Assembly: GCA_007119835.1 (NCBI GenBank)
Contig: SKOX01000050.1
Span: 1-8,149, forward strand
DNA from: Paracoccaceae bacterium
GTDB taxonomy: Bacteria > Pseudomonadota > Alphaproteobacteria > Rhodobacterales > Rhodobacteraceae
DNA length: 8,149 nt
Reading direction: 5' to 3'
Notes under the pieces: model-generated
Told to the model about the DNA's origin: nothing
Databases searched by the model: none
The model's input: only the letters and a program-made list of their open reading frames with translations
Shown here: positions 1 through 5,352 of the stretch, piece by piece
Layout: every line of letters begins with the position of its first letter
Numbering within the stretch: the stretch's first letter is position 1
Position numbers and translations under genes: made by a program

Positions 1-22
1 CAATCGCACGCCGGAGACGATG

Positions 23-74
23 CGGGGCGCGGATGCGCCGCGCCCCGGGGAGCCGCGCGGCCGCCGGCCGCGCG
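23..74 (-). terminator. Two consecutive GC-rich hairpins downstream of the tctC-like gene
   Basis: Two stem-loops lie just past the stop codon of the minus-strand binding-protein gene. The nearer has a 9-bp perfect stem (54-62 with 66-74, 3-nt loop). The farther has a 10-bp perfect stem (23-32 with 38-47, 5-nt loop). Neither is followed by a T-rich run on the minus strand, so classical intrinsic termination is not well supported. In transporter operons such hairpins often sit between a highly expressed binding-protein gene and its membrane-subunit genes, where they stabilise the upstream mRNA or cause partial termination. That role is inference, since the following gene lies outside the window. 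No start codon of a next minus-strand gene is visible in 1-82. Confidence 0.4.
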
Positions 75-82
75 CGCGCAGG

Positions 83-1063
83 TCAGGAAGGCTCGCCCAT
101 GCTCGCGAGCAGGTCCGCGTGCCGGGCGCGCTCCTCGAGGAAATATTCCTGCAGCGCGTCCCCGGTGATCAGGTCGGTGAGCAGCGCCTGATCCTCGGCA
201 TAGGACTGCCACTCCTCGCTCTCGCTCAGGCGGGTGAAGAGGTCGATGAAGTAGGCTTGGGCTTCCGCCGGCATGTCGGGGCCGCCGACGAAGCTGCGCT
301 GCATGTAGTATTCCAGCGGATGGCCGAGCTCCGTGAAGGTCGGCACGCCCTCCATCGCGTCGAGCCGCTCCGCGGTGAAGAGCGCGATCGGCCGCACGCG
401 GCCCGCCTGCCAGAAGCTCATCGCCTCCGAGGGGTTGTTGACGGTCGCGTCGATATGCCCGCCGACGAGCGCGGTCGCCACGTCGCCGCCGCCGCCCATC
501 GGCACGTAGGTGTGCCGGATGCCGAAGGCCTGCTCGAGGAGCGCGGTCACCAGGCTGTCCTCCTGGCCCGAGCCGGTGCCGCCCATCCGCCAGGCGCCGT
601 CGGCGGCGCGCACCGCCTCGAGGTATTCCTCGAGCGTCTCGATGCCGCTGTCGACGTTGACCCAGAGCGCGAAGGTGTCGACCGCCATCCGGGCGAGCGG
701 CGTGAAGTCCTCGATGTCGACCCCGATCGGCGTCTGGATCGGCGTCGTGTAGTAGCTGTTCAGCGTCGCCATGATGATGTGCGGGTTGCCGGCGTTGTCC
801 TGCAGGTAGCGCAGGGCCTCGGCCCCCGAACCGCCGCCCTTGTTGACCGGCAGGAACGGCATCGAGGCGAGGTTCTCCTTCTGGATGATCGACTGGAAGA
901 GCCGCGCCAGCCGGTCGGCGCCGCCGCCCTGCCCGGCCATGATGACCATCTCGACCGGACGGTTCGGCTGCCACTCGTCGGCGAGGGCGCCCAGCGGCGC
1001 GCCGAGCGCCATGGCCGCGGCGGCGAGGCCGAGGGCGGTGCGGCGGGTGAAGGTGTTCGTCAT
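83..1063 (-). CDS. Tripartite tricarboxylate transporter (TTT) substrate-binding protein, TctC/Bug family
   Basis: The protein is a predicted periplasmic binding receptor of 326 aa, the usual length for TctC/Bug proteins, which capture carboxylates for the TctA/TctB membrane subunits. The N-terminus is an export signal: MTNTFTRRTALG, then an alanine-rich hydrophobic stretch ending in ALA-D near residue 28. The RR-x-x-L pattern would allow Tat export, but Sec is also possible. The mature protein shows family features: RPVEMVIMAGQGGGADRLAR at its start (the first strand and glycine loop that bind the ligand carboxylate) and GVDIEDFTPLARM. An upstream in-frame start would add 41 non-signal-like residues. 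I chose ATG 1063 because the signal peptide begins there and GGGGAGA lies 9 nt upstream (1073-1079). No tctA or tctB is in the window; they may lie past the left edge. The substrate is unknown. The regulator upstream is on the same strand, 336 bp away. Confidence 0.9.
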   Translation of the reverse strand: MTNTFTRRTALGLAAAAMALGAPLGALADEWQPNRPVEMVIMAGQGGGADRLARLFQSIIQKENLASMPFLPVNKGGGSGAEALRYLQDNAGNPHIIMATLNSYYTTPIQTPIGVDIEDFTPLARMAVDTFALWVNVDSGIETLEEYLEAVRAADGAWRMGGTGSGQEDSLVTALLEQAFGIRHTYVPMGGGGDVATALVGGHIDATVNNPSEAMSFWQAGRVRPIALFTAERLDAMEGVPTFTELGHPLEYYMQRSFVGGPDMPAEAQAYFIDLFTRLSESEEWQSYAEDQALLTDLITGDALQEYFLEERARHADLLASMGEPS

Positions 1064-1142
1064 GGCGGCGTGTCTCCCCAGAACCGGTTTCTCTTTGCCG
1101 GAACGCGGCGCCCGCAGGCCGGCCGCGAACCGAGTGCAGCGA

Positions 1143-1170
1143 GAGCTAGACGCTGCCGGTAACTTTGCAA
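1143..1170 (-). promoter_or_regulatory. Possible sigma70-type promoter of the tctC-like gene
   Basis: Read on the minus strand, TTGCAA (1170-1165) is followed after 16 bp by TAGCTC (1148-1143), which would make weak -35 and -10 boxes and a leader of about 70 nt. The -35 box would coincide with the TTTGCAAC word that resembles ScfR-family binding half-sites. Both boxes deviate from consensus, so this is only a candidate. Confidence 0.22.
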
Positions 1171-1186
1171 CAGGGGAACGTGTCAC

Positions 1187-1234
1187 TCTGTAAGTTCTGT
1201 AACAAACATGGACGCCGATGCGTAAGTTTGTTGC
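1187..1234. repeat. Clustered short repeats, candidate operator
   Basis: Several repeats overlap in under 50 bp. TCTGTAA occurs twice at a 9-bp period (1187-1193 and 1196-1202). AACAAAC (1201-1207) and GTTTGTT (1226-1232) form a perfect 7-bp inverted repeat, which extends to 9 bp with one mismatch (GTAACAAAC against GTTTGTTGC). GTAAGTT occurs at 1190-1196 and 1222-1228, and the one-mismatch GTAACTT at 1159-1165, giving steps of 31 and 32 bp, close to three helical turns. This is what a multi-dimer regulator site upstream of the binding-protein gene could look like; the factor is not known. Confidence 0.4.
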
Positions 1235-1399
1235 GAGGGATCCGAGGCGCCCGCAGCGCGACTTCCCACGCCGGCCGAACGCGACCCGCCCGACCGACCT
1301 TGGCCGGCCAGCGGCGCCCCACCGCGTTGCACATGGATTTCAGGGCTTTGACGAGGACGGCGCGTTGCAACCCCCGGCACCGACCCGGCCGCCCGCCGC

Positions 1400-2809
1400 T
1401 CAGCTGTCGAAGCGGGTCGCCCCCCGTCGCCGCTCGTCGAGCGGTTGCGCGCGCACGGCCGCCTCGTAGGCGCGCTGGTCGCAGTTCGCCCGCGGACAGA
1501 TCCGGCAGTTGATCCCGATCGGGATCATCCGCATCCCCGGCACGGCGAAGGCCTCGGCATAGCCGATCGCGCCGACATGCTCGATCGAGCAGCCCATGGC
1601 GACGGCCAGCCGGTTGTCCTGGGCGAAGCGCTCGAAGATCGGCCGGTCGACGGTGCGCGAGAAGACGAAGTACTGGGACTTGTCCGGCATCTCGACGAAT
1701 TGCGGAACGATCCGCGCCGGCGTCCGGAACGAGGTGTGCACGTCGAGCCGCGGGCAGGCGCCGCCGAACTCCGCGAGATGGAAGTCGGTGGCGTTGAACC
1801 GCTTTGTGACGTTGCCGGCCTTGTCGATCCGCATGAAGAAGAACGGCACGCCCTGGGCGCCCTCGCGCTGCATCGTCGTCGCTCGGTGGCAGGCCTGCTC
1901 GAAACTCACCCCGAAAAGCGTCGCGAGCCGGTCAAAGTCGTATTTTGATGCCGTCGCCTCGGCGAGGAAGGCGCCATAGGGCATCAGCACCGCCGCGGCG
2001 AAGTAGTTGGCGAGCTCGACCCTGAGCCGCGCCTGGGCCCGCGGCTCCACCGGGCCCGCGCGCGCCACCACCTCGTCGAACAGGTTCGAGTTGGTCAGCA
2101 GCCCCATGACGTGGACGAGCTGGAAGATCCGGTTCGGATGGTCGAGGGCCTGGCTCAGCACGATCTCGCCCCGCCGCTGGTCGTAGAAGCGCAGCGTGTT
2201 CGGCAGCGCCTCGACCGGCACCACCCGCACGGCGATGCCGAGCTCGGCCTGCAGCCGCTGCTTAAGGGCGTGGTAGGTGTCGTCGGTCTCCGGCCGGTCG
2301 CCGTTCCAGAAGGCGGCCGACGCCTCCTCGAGCTCGCGGAAATGGTTGCGCTGGCGGCGGAAGAAGTTGTGCACCACCGCCTCCGGCCGCCCCTGCAGGC
2401 CGGGCAGCGCCCCCTCCTGCGCCTCGGACGTCGCGAGCAGCTGCTCCGCCGCGCTCTGGTAGCCCTGGTGCAGCTTCAGGAATGCCGCAGCCAGCGTCGG
2501 CGAATGAACGAGTGCGGCCCGCAGCTGCGCCAGGTCCGGGCGCGTGCCCTCGAGGAGCGGGTCCTGCACCGCCGCCCGCAGGTCGGCGAGCATGGTCGTG
2601 CCCTCGTCGTCGGCGAGGTCGCGCCAGTCGACGCCGTAGGTCTCCATCAGCTTGAGCAGCACCTGAACGGACACCGACCGCTGGTTGTTCTCCAGCAGGT
2701 TGACGTAGGAGGCGCTGACCCCGAGGGCCGCGGCCATCTGCGCCTGGGTCTCGCCCCGCTCGAGGCGGAGGCGGCGCAGGCGGGGGCCGATGAAGGTCTT
2801 GGTCTGCAT
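1400..2809 (-). CDS. ScfR-type transcriptional regulator (XRE HTH + IrrE/ImmA-like + DUF2083)
   Basis: This 469-aa protein has the three-part architecture of short-chain fatty acyl-CoA regulators (RamB of actinobacteria, PccR of Rhodobacter). Residues 9-63 form an XRE helix-turn-helix (RLRRLRLERGETQAQMAAAL, then VSASYVNLLENNQRS). Residues of about 180-310 resemble the IrrE/ImmA peptidase fold, with FQLVHVMG at 229-236 and ELANYFAAAVLMP at 265-277. The C-terminal DUF2083 part ends in a cysteine cluster, C435-x2-C438-x4-C443 (NCRICPRANC). The HExxH zinc motif is not intact (QLVHVMG), so it is probably a ligand-sensing rather than proteolytic domain. Known homologues control propionyl-CoA, acetate and glyoxylate genes. 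It is divergent from the aminotransferase gene and upstream of the carboxylate-binding protein gene, its likely targets by inference. The start MQTKTF fits the family, but the Shine-Dalgarno match is poor (GAGG only 2 nt before ATG). Confidence 0.92.
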   Translation of the reverse strand: MQTKTFIGPRLRRLRLERGETQAQMAAALGVSASYVNLLENNQRSVSVQVLLKLMETYGVDWRDLADDEGTTMLADLRAAVQDPLLEGTRPDLAQLRAALVHSPTLAAAFLKLHQGYQSAAEQLLATSEAQEGALPGLQGRPEAVVHNFFRRQRNHFRELEEASAAFWNGDRPETDDTYHALKQRLQAELGIAVRVVPVEALPNTLRFYDQRRGEIVLSQALDHPNRIFQLVHVMGLLTNSNLFDEVVARAGPVEPRAQARLRVELANYFAAAVLMPYGAFLAEATASKYDFDRLATLFGVSFEQACHRATTMQREGAQGVPFFFMRIDKAGNVTKRFNATDFHLAEFGGACPRLDVHTSFRTPARIVPQFVEMPDKSQYFVFSRTVDRPIFERFAQDNRLAVAMGCSIEHVGAIGYAEAFAVPGMRMIPIGINCRICPRANCDQRAYEAAVRAQPLDERRRGATRFDS

Positions 2810-2977
2810 GGCCTCGAGCGTAAGCCTTGCGGCGTTTACAACACAACAAGACTTAAGCCGTGTAACCCCGCGCCCTTACACGCCGACCCGACTTCGCTTG
2901 AAGCCGGCGGCCGCAACGGCGCAACAAGGGGCGGCAAGCGGACGCCCTGGTCCGCCAACGATCAGGAGGAGACCCCA
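2810..2977. promoter_or_regulatory. Divergent promoter region between scfR-like and aminotransferase genes
   Basis: This 168-bp spacer must hold the promoters of both genes. A comparatively AT-rich patch lies at 2835-2857 (GTTTACAACACAACAAGAC, then TTAAG). Just right of it, CGTGTAA (2859-2865) and TTACACG (2876-2882) form a perfect inverted repeat around a 10-bp GC-rich spacer. Nearer the aminotransferase start, CGCAAC occurs at 2912-2917 and 2920-2925. The second copy is part of CGCAACAA, whose reverse complement TTGTTGCG also occurs at 1228-1235, upstream of the binding-protein gene. I could not place reliable -35/-10 boxes for either gene. Confidence 0.6.
2859..2882. promoter_or_regulatory. 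Inverted repeat CGTGTAA-N10-TTACACG, candidate operator
   Basis: This is a perfect 7-bp inverted repeat with a 10-bp spacer, its centre about 60 bp from the regulator's start codon and about 107 bp from the aminotransferase start codon. The position suits a dimeric DNA-binding protein controlling one or both divergent genes, possibly the ScfR-type regulator itself. The sequence is not the TTTGCAAA type reported for ScfR homologues, so another factor is possible. Confidence 0.4.
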
Positions 2978-4207
2978 ATGCCCAGCATCGCGCAGCCCGC
3001 CGTCAAGACCGGCGTCACCCATCTCTTCATCCCCGGCCCGACCAACATCCCCGAGAGCGTGCGGCAGGCGATGAACGTGCCGATGCAGGACATGCGCGCG
3101 CCGGACTTCGGCGACCTCACCCTCGGCCTCTTCGACGACCTGCGCCGCGTCTTCCGCACCGAGACCGGCCGGGTGATCCTCTATCCCGGCTCGGGCACCG
3201 GCGCCTGGGAGGCCGCGATCACCAACACGCTCTCGCCCGGCGACAAGGTGCTGATGTCCCGCCAGGGCCAGTTCTCCGCGCTCTGGGTCGCCATGGCCCG
3301 GCATCTCGAGCTCGACGTCGAGGTGGTGGACGTCGCCTGGGGCGCCGGCACCCCGGTCAAGGAGTTCGCCCGGCGGCTGCAGGACGACACCGAAGGCCGG
3401 ATCAAGGCCGTCTTCGTCACCCACAACGAGACCGCGACCGGCGTCACCTCCGACGTCGCCGGCGTCCGCCGCGCCCTCGACGAGGCCTATCACGACGCAC
3501 TGCTGTTCGTGGACGCGGTCTCCTCGCTCGCCTCGCTCGACTTCCGCATGGACGACTGGCGGGTCGACCTCGCCGTCTCGGGCTCGCAGAAGGGGCTGAT
3601 GCTGCCCGCCGGCCTCGGCATCCTCGCGATCAGCCAGCGCGCCCTCGAGGCGAGCCGGACCGCCCGCTCCCGGCGCGCCTACTTCCGCTTCGAGGACATG
3701 CTGAAGCCGAACGAAACCGGCTACTTCCCGTACACGCCGCCGACGCAGCTCCTCGTCGGTCTGCGCGCGTCGCTCGACCGGATCTTCGCCGAGGGGCTCG
3801 AGAATGTCATCGCCCGCCACCACCGCCTCGCCGAGGGCGTGCGCCGCGGCGTCGCCGCCTGGGGCCTCGGCCTCGTCGCCGAGCATCCGAGCCTCTATTC
3901 GGACACGGTCTCGGCGGTCCGGGTGCCGCAGGGCGTCGATGCGCGAGAGGTGATCCGCACCGCCTACCACCGCTTCCGCACCTCGCTCGGCACCGGCCTC
4001 GGGCCTCTGGACGGCCGCGCCTTCCGCATCGGCCACCTGGGCGACCTCAACGAGGTGATGTGCCTCTCCGCGCTCGGTGCGGCCGAGATGGCGCTGGTCA
4101 CCGCAGGCGCGCGGATCGAACTCGGCGCGGGCGTCGGCGCGGCGCAGGCGCATTACTGCGACGCGGGCCCCGCCGCTCGCCAACCGATCGCGATCGCCGC
4201 GGAGTAG
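2978..4207 (+). CDS. sgaA: Serine-glyoxylate-type aminotransferase (class V, PLP-dependent)
   Basis: The 409-aa protein belongs to fold-type I, class V aminotransferases. It most resembles bacterial serine-glyoxylate aminotransferase, which converts glyoxylate to glycine with serine as amino donor (photorespiration, serine cycle). Visible features are HLFIPGPTNIPE near the N-terminus, a PLP phosphate-binding loop at 70-76 (PGSGTGA), THNETATG (148-155), the cofactor-contacting Asp179 in LFVDAVSS, the PLP lysine Lys205 in GSQKGLMLPAG, and FRIGHLGDLNE (349-359) with a probable substrate carboxylate-binding arginine at 350. ATG 2978 has AGGAGGA 7 nt upstream (2964-2970); the frame stays open far upstream only because it overlaps the antisense of the regulator gene. 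The last 15 or so residues past GVGAAQAHY look like a short extension. The main alternative is aspartate-glyoxylate aminotransferase BhcA of the beta-hydroxyaspartate cycle, but no bhcBCD genes are seen here. Confidence 0.88.
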   Translation: MPSIAQPAVKTGVTHLFIPGPTNIPESVRQAMNVPMQDMRAPDFGDLTLGLFDDLRRVFRTETGRVILYPGSGTGAWEAAITNTLSPGDKVLMSRQGQFSALWVAMARHLELDVEVVDVAWGAGTPVKEFARRLQDDTEGRIKAVFVTHNETATGVTSDVAGVRRALDEAYHDALLFVDAVSSLASLDFRMDDWRVDLAVSGSQKGLMLPAGLGILAISQRALEASRTARSRRAYFRFEDMLKPNETGYFPYTPPTQLLVGLRASLDRIFAEGLENVIARHHRLAEGVRRGVAAWGLGLVAEHPSLYSDTVSAVRVPQGVDAREVIRTAYHRFRTSLGTGLGPLDGRAFRIGHLGDLNEVMCLSALGAAEMALVTAGARIELGAGVGAAQAHYCDAGPAARQPIAIAAE

Positions 4208-4412
4208 GCCCGCGCGAAGGCAACGCAGATCATTCCGCGCGGCCGCACGATCGTCGATCCGCGGCCACGCATCGGCTGATTTGCGGCAAGAGCAGCAGAC
4301 ACCCGCACCGGCATGCCGTCACGCGCCGCACGGAGCGATCTACCGCACCTCACGCGGGATGACCCTGTGAAGCGCTCCGCGGCCGCGACGCGACCGGGCG
4401 CGGACTGCGCCC
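4208..4412. other. 205-bp convergent intergenic region between sgaA and trcR
   Basis: No coding gene is supported. A GGGCGC/GCGCCC hairpin (4396-4412) abuts the trcR stop. On the plus strand after the aminotransferase stop, a weaker 7-bp pairing (4210-4216 with 4236-4242, 19-nt loop) can be drawn. Neither has a downstream U-run, so how the two converging transcripts end is not evident. Confidence 0.5.
4396..4412 (-). terminator. Hairpin directly after the trcR stop codon
   Basis: A perfect 6-bp GC stem (4396-4401 with 4407-4412) with a 5-nt loop starts at the base next to the trcR stop codon. There is no T-tract after it on the minus strand. It could protect the mRNA 3' end or be chance in GC-rich DNA. 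Confidence 0.25.
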
Positions 4413-5210
4413 TCAGCGGCGCCGGTCCTCGTCGTCTTCGTCGGCCTCTTCCTCGGCCTCTTCCTCGGTGTCGACCTTGAAGAGACGCTCCGCTTCCGCC
4501 TTCGCAGTCGCCCGCGTGGGCGCGGCCCGCTCGGGCTCGCCCTCGTCGTCCCCGCGGCCGCTGCCGAGGGTGAACGTCTCGAGCCCGGCGATCGAGGAGG
4601 GCAGGCGCGGCTCGGGCTCCATCTGCAGCGACTGCTCGGTGGAGACGAGGCGCATGCGCTCGCTGTCGCTCATCACCTCCTCCTTGCCGGTCTTCGCGAT
4701 CGCCTTTGACACGGCGGCGTCGAGCTCGCCCTGCTTGCACAGGCCGAGCGCGACGGGATCGACCGGCTGGATGCTGGAGATGTTCCAGTGGGTGCGGTCG
4801 CGAATCGACTGGATCGTGGGCTTCGTCGTGCCGACGAGCTTGGCGATCTGGTTGTCGGCAAGCTCGGGGTGGAACTTCACCAGCCAGGCGATCGCCGCCG
4901 GCCGGTCCTGGCGCTTGGAGAGCGGCGTGTAGCGCGGCCCACGGCGCTTCTCCTCGCCCTCGGCGGCGGGGTTCTTCATCAGCCGCAGCCGCGCCTTCGG
5001 GTCGGCTTCGCAGCGCCTGATCTCCTCGGCGGCGAGCTGGCGGTTCGTGATCGGGTCGTATCCCTTGATGCCCTGCGCCACCTCGCCGTTCGCGATGCCG
5101 TGCACCTCGAGCTCGTGCAGGCCGCAGAACTCGGCAATCTGCCGGAAGGTGAGCGTCGTGTTGTCGATCAGCCAGACGGCCGTCGCCTTCTGCATCAGCG
5201 GGAGTGCCAT
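4413..5210 (-). CDS. trcR: DUF1013 family protein TrcR, RNA polymerase-associated cell-cycle regulator
   Basis: This 265-aa protein begins MALPLMQKATAVWLIDNTTL, then TFRQIAEFCGLHELEVHGIA and EVAQGIKGYDPI, the characteristic DUF1013 N-terminus. In Caulobacter the DUF1013 protein TrcR tracks with RNA polymerase at cell-cycle promoters; the family is known from Alphaproteobacteria. Residues about 105-142 (AIAWLVKFHPELADNQIAKL, then VGTTKPTIQSIRDRTHWN) look like a second helix-turn-helix. The conserved core seems to end near residue 195; the rest is low-complexity and ends in an acidic run (247-262) followed by RRR. That tail is partly coded by a perfect 12-bp tandem duplication (4443-4466). I chose ATG 5210 because the family starts here and GAGGAGGG lies 8 nt upstream (5219-5226); an upstream start would add 48 unrelated residues. 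The gene is divergent from the RNase T2 gene. Confidence 0.92.
   Translation of the reverse strand: MALPLMQKATAVWLIDNTTLTFRQIAEFCGLHELEVHGIANGEVAQGIKGYDPITNRQLAAEEIRRCEADPKARLRLMKNPAAEGEEKRRGPRYTPLSKRQDRPAAIAWLVKFHPELADNQIAKLVGTTKPTIQSIRDRTHWNISSIQPVDPVALGLCKQGELDAAVSKAIAKTGKEEVMSDSERMRLVSTEQSLQMEPEPRLPSSIAGLETFTLGSGRGDDEGEPERAAPTRATAKAEAERLFKVDTEEEAEEEADEDDEDRRR
4443..4466 (-). repeat. 12-bp tandem duplication coding the acidic tail of TrcR
   Basis: GGCCTCTTCCTC occurs twice without a gap (4443-4454 and 4455-4466). On the coding minus strand each unit encodes the acidic repeat E-E-E-A. The repeat is in frame, so slippage would change tail length by four residues without breaking the protein. 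Confidence 0.75.
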
Positions 5211-5352
5211 TGTCTCTTCCCTCCTCGTGGGCGAACATACTCTCCCCCGGGGCCGAAACCGCGAGGCGTTGAGAGACGCGCATCCTGTGGTTTTCGAGGG
5301 AGACTGAGCGGTATATACGCGCCGGGCCTCCAAGGATAAAGGGGTTTTCCAC
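5211..5352. promoter_or_regulatory. Divergent trcR / RNase T2 promoter region
   Basis: This 142-bp spacer serves both genes. The palindrome GTATATAC (5311-5318) is the most AT-rich point and gives a TATATA-like -10 for the plus-strand RNase gene about 36 bp before its ATG; being symmetric, it could act on the minus strand too. A convincing -35 at the right distance is missing (GGTTTT at 5289-5294 is the best). GGTTTTC occurs twice (5289-5295 and 5343-5349). The strong trcR ribosome-binding site lies at 5219-5226; AAAGGGG (5338-5344) is the likely site for the RNase gene. Confidence 0.45.

Larger units (their letters stand above)
1064..1399. other. 336-bp intergenic gap between scfR-like gene and tctC-like gene
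   Basis: No convincing gene is present; the short frames here lack family features. The gap holds the 5' region of the minus-strand binding-protein gene and the 3' flank of the regulator gene. Its 1159-1240 part is visibly richer in A and T than its surroundings and carries short repeats described separately. TTGCAA-centred words occur at 1164-1171 (TTTGCAAC) and 1364-1371 (palindromic GTTGCAAC), with a related GCGTTGCA at 1324-1331. I see no U-tract terminator for the regulator gene, so read-through from it into the binding-protein gene remains possible. Confidence 0.6.

Noticed and set aside
20..1162. 380-codon plus-strand frame antisense to the receptor gene
   Set aside because: No domain and no ribosome-binding site; the minus-strand frame has a signal peptide and family motifs.
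1165..1512. Small frames in the 1064-1399 gap on both strands
   Set aside because: They overlap flanking genes, are Arg/Pro-rich, lack ribosome-binding sites and show no family similarity I can recognise.
2111..2977. Long plus-strand open frame running into the aminotransferase gene (289 extra N-terminal residues)
   Set aside because: It is antisense to the well-supported regulator gene, has Arg/Leu/Val-rich composition without domains, and the aminotransferase has an excellent ribosome-binding site at 2964-2970.
2876..4183. 435-codon minus-strand frame antisense to the aminotransferase
   Set aside because: No recognisable domain; it mirrors the strong third-position GC bias of the real gene.
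2978..4207. Aminotransferase as BhcA of the beta-hydroxyaspartate cycle
   Set aside because: The sequence matches serine-glyoxylate aminotransferase wording better (GLMLPAGLG, GHLGDLNE) and no bhcB, bhcC, bhcD or IclR-type bhcR neighbour is present. It is kept as an alternative only.
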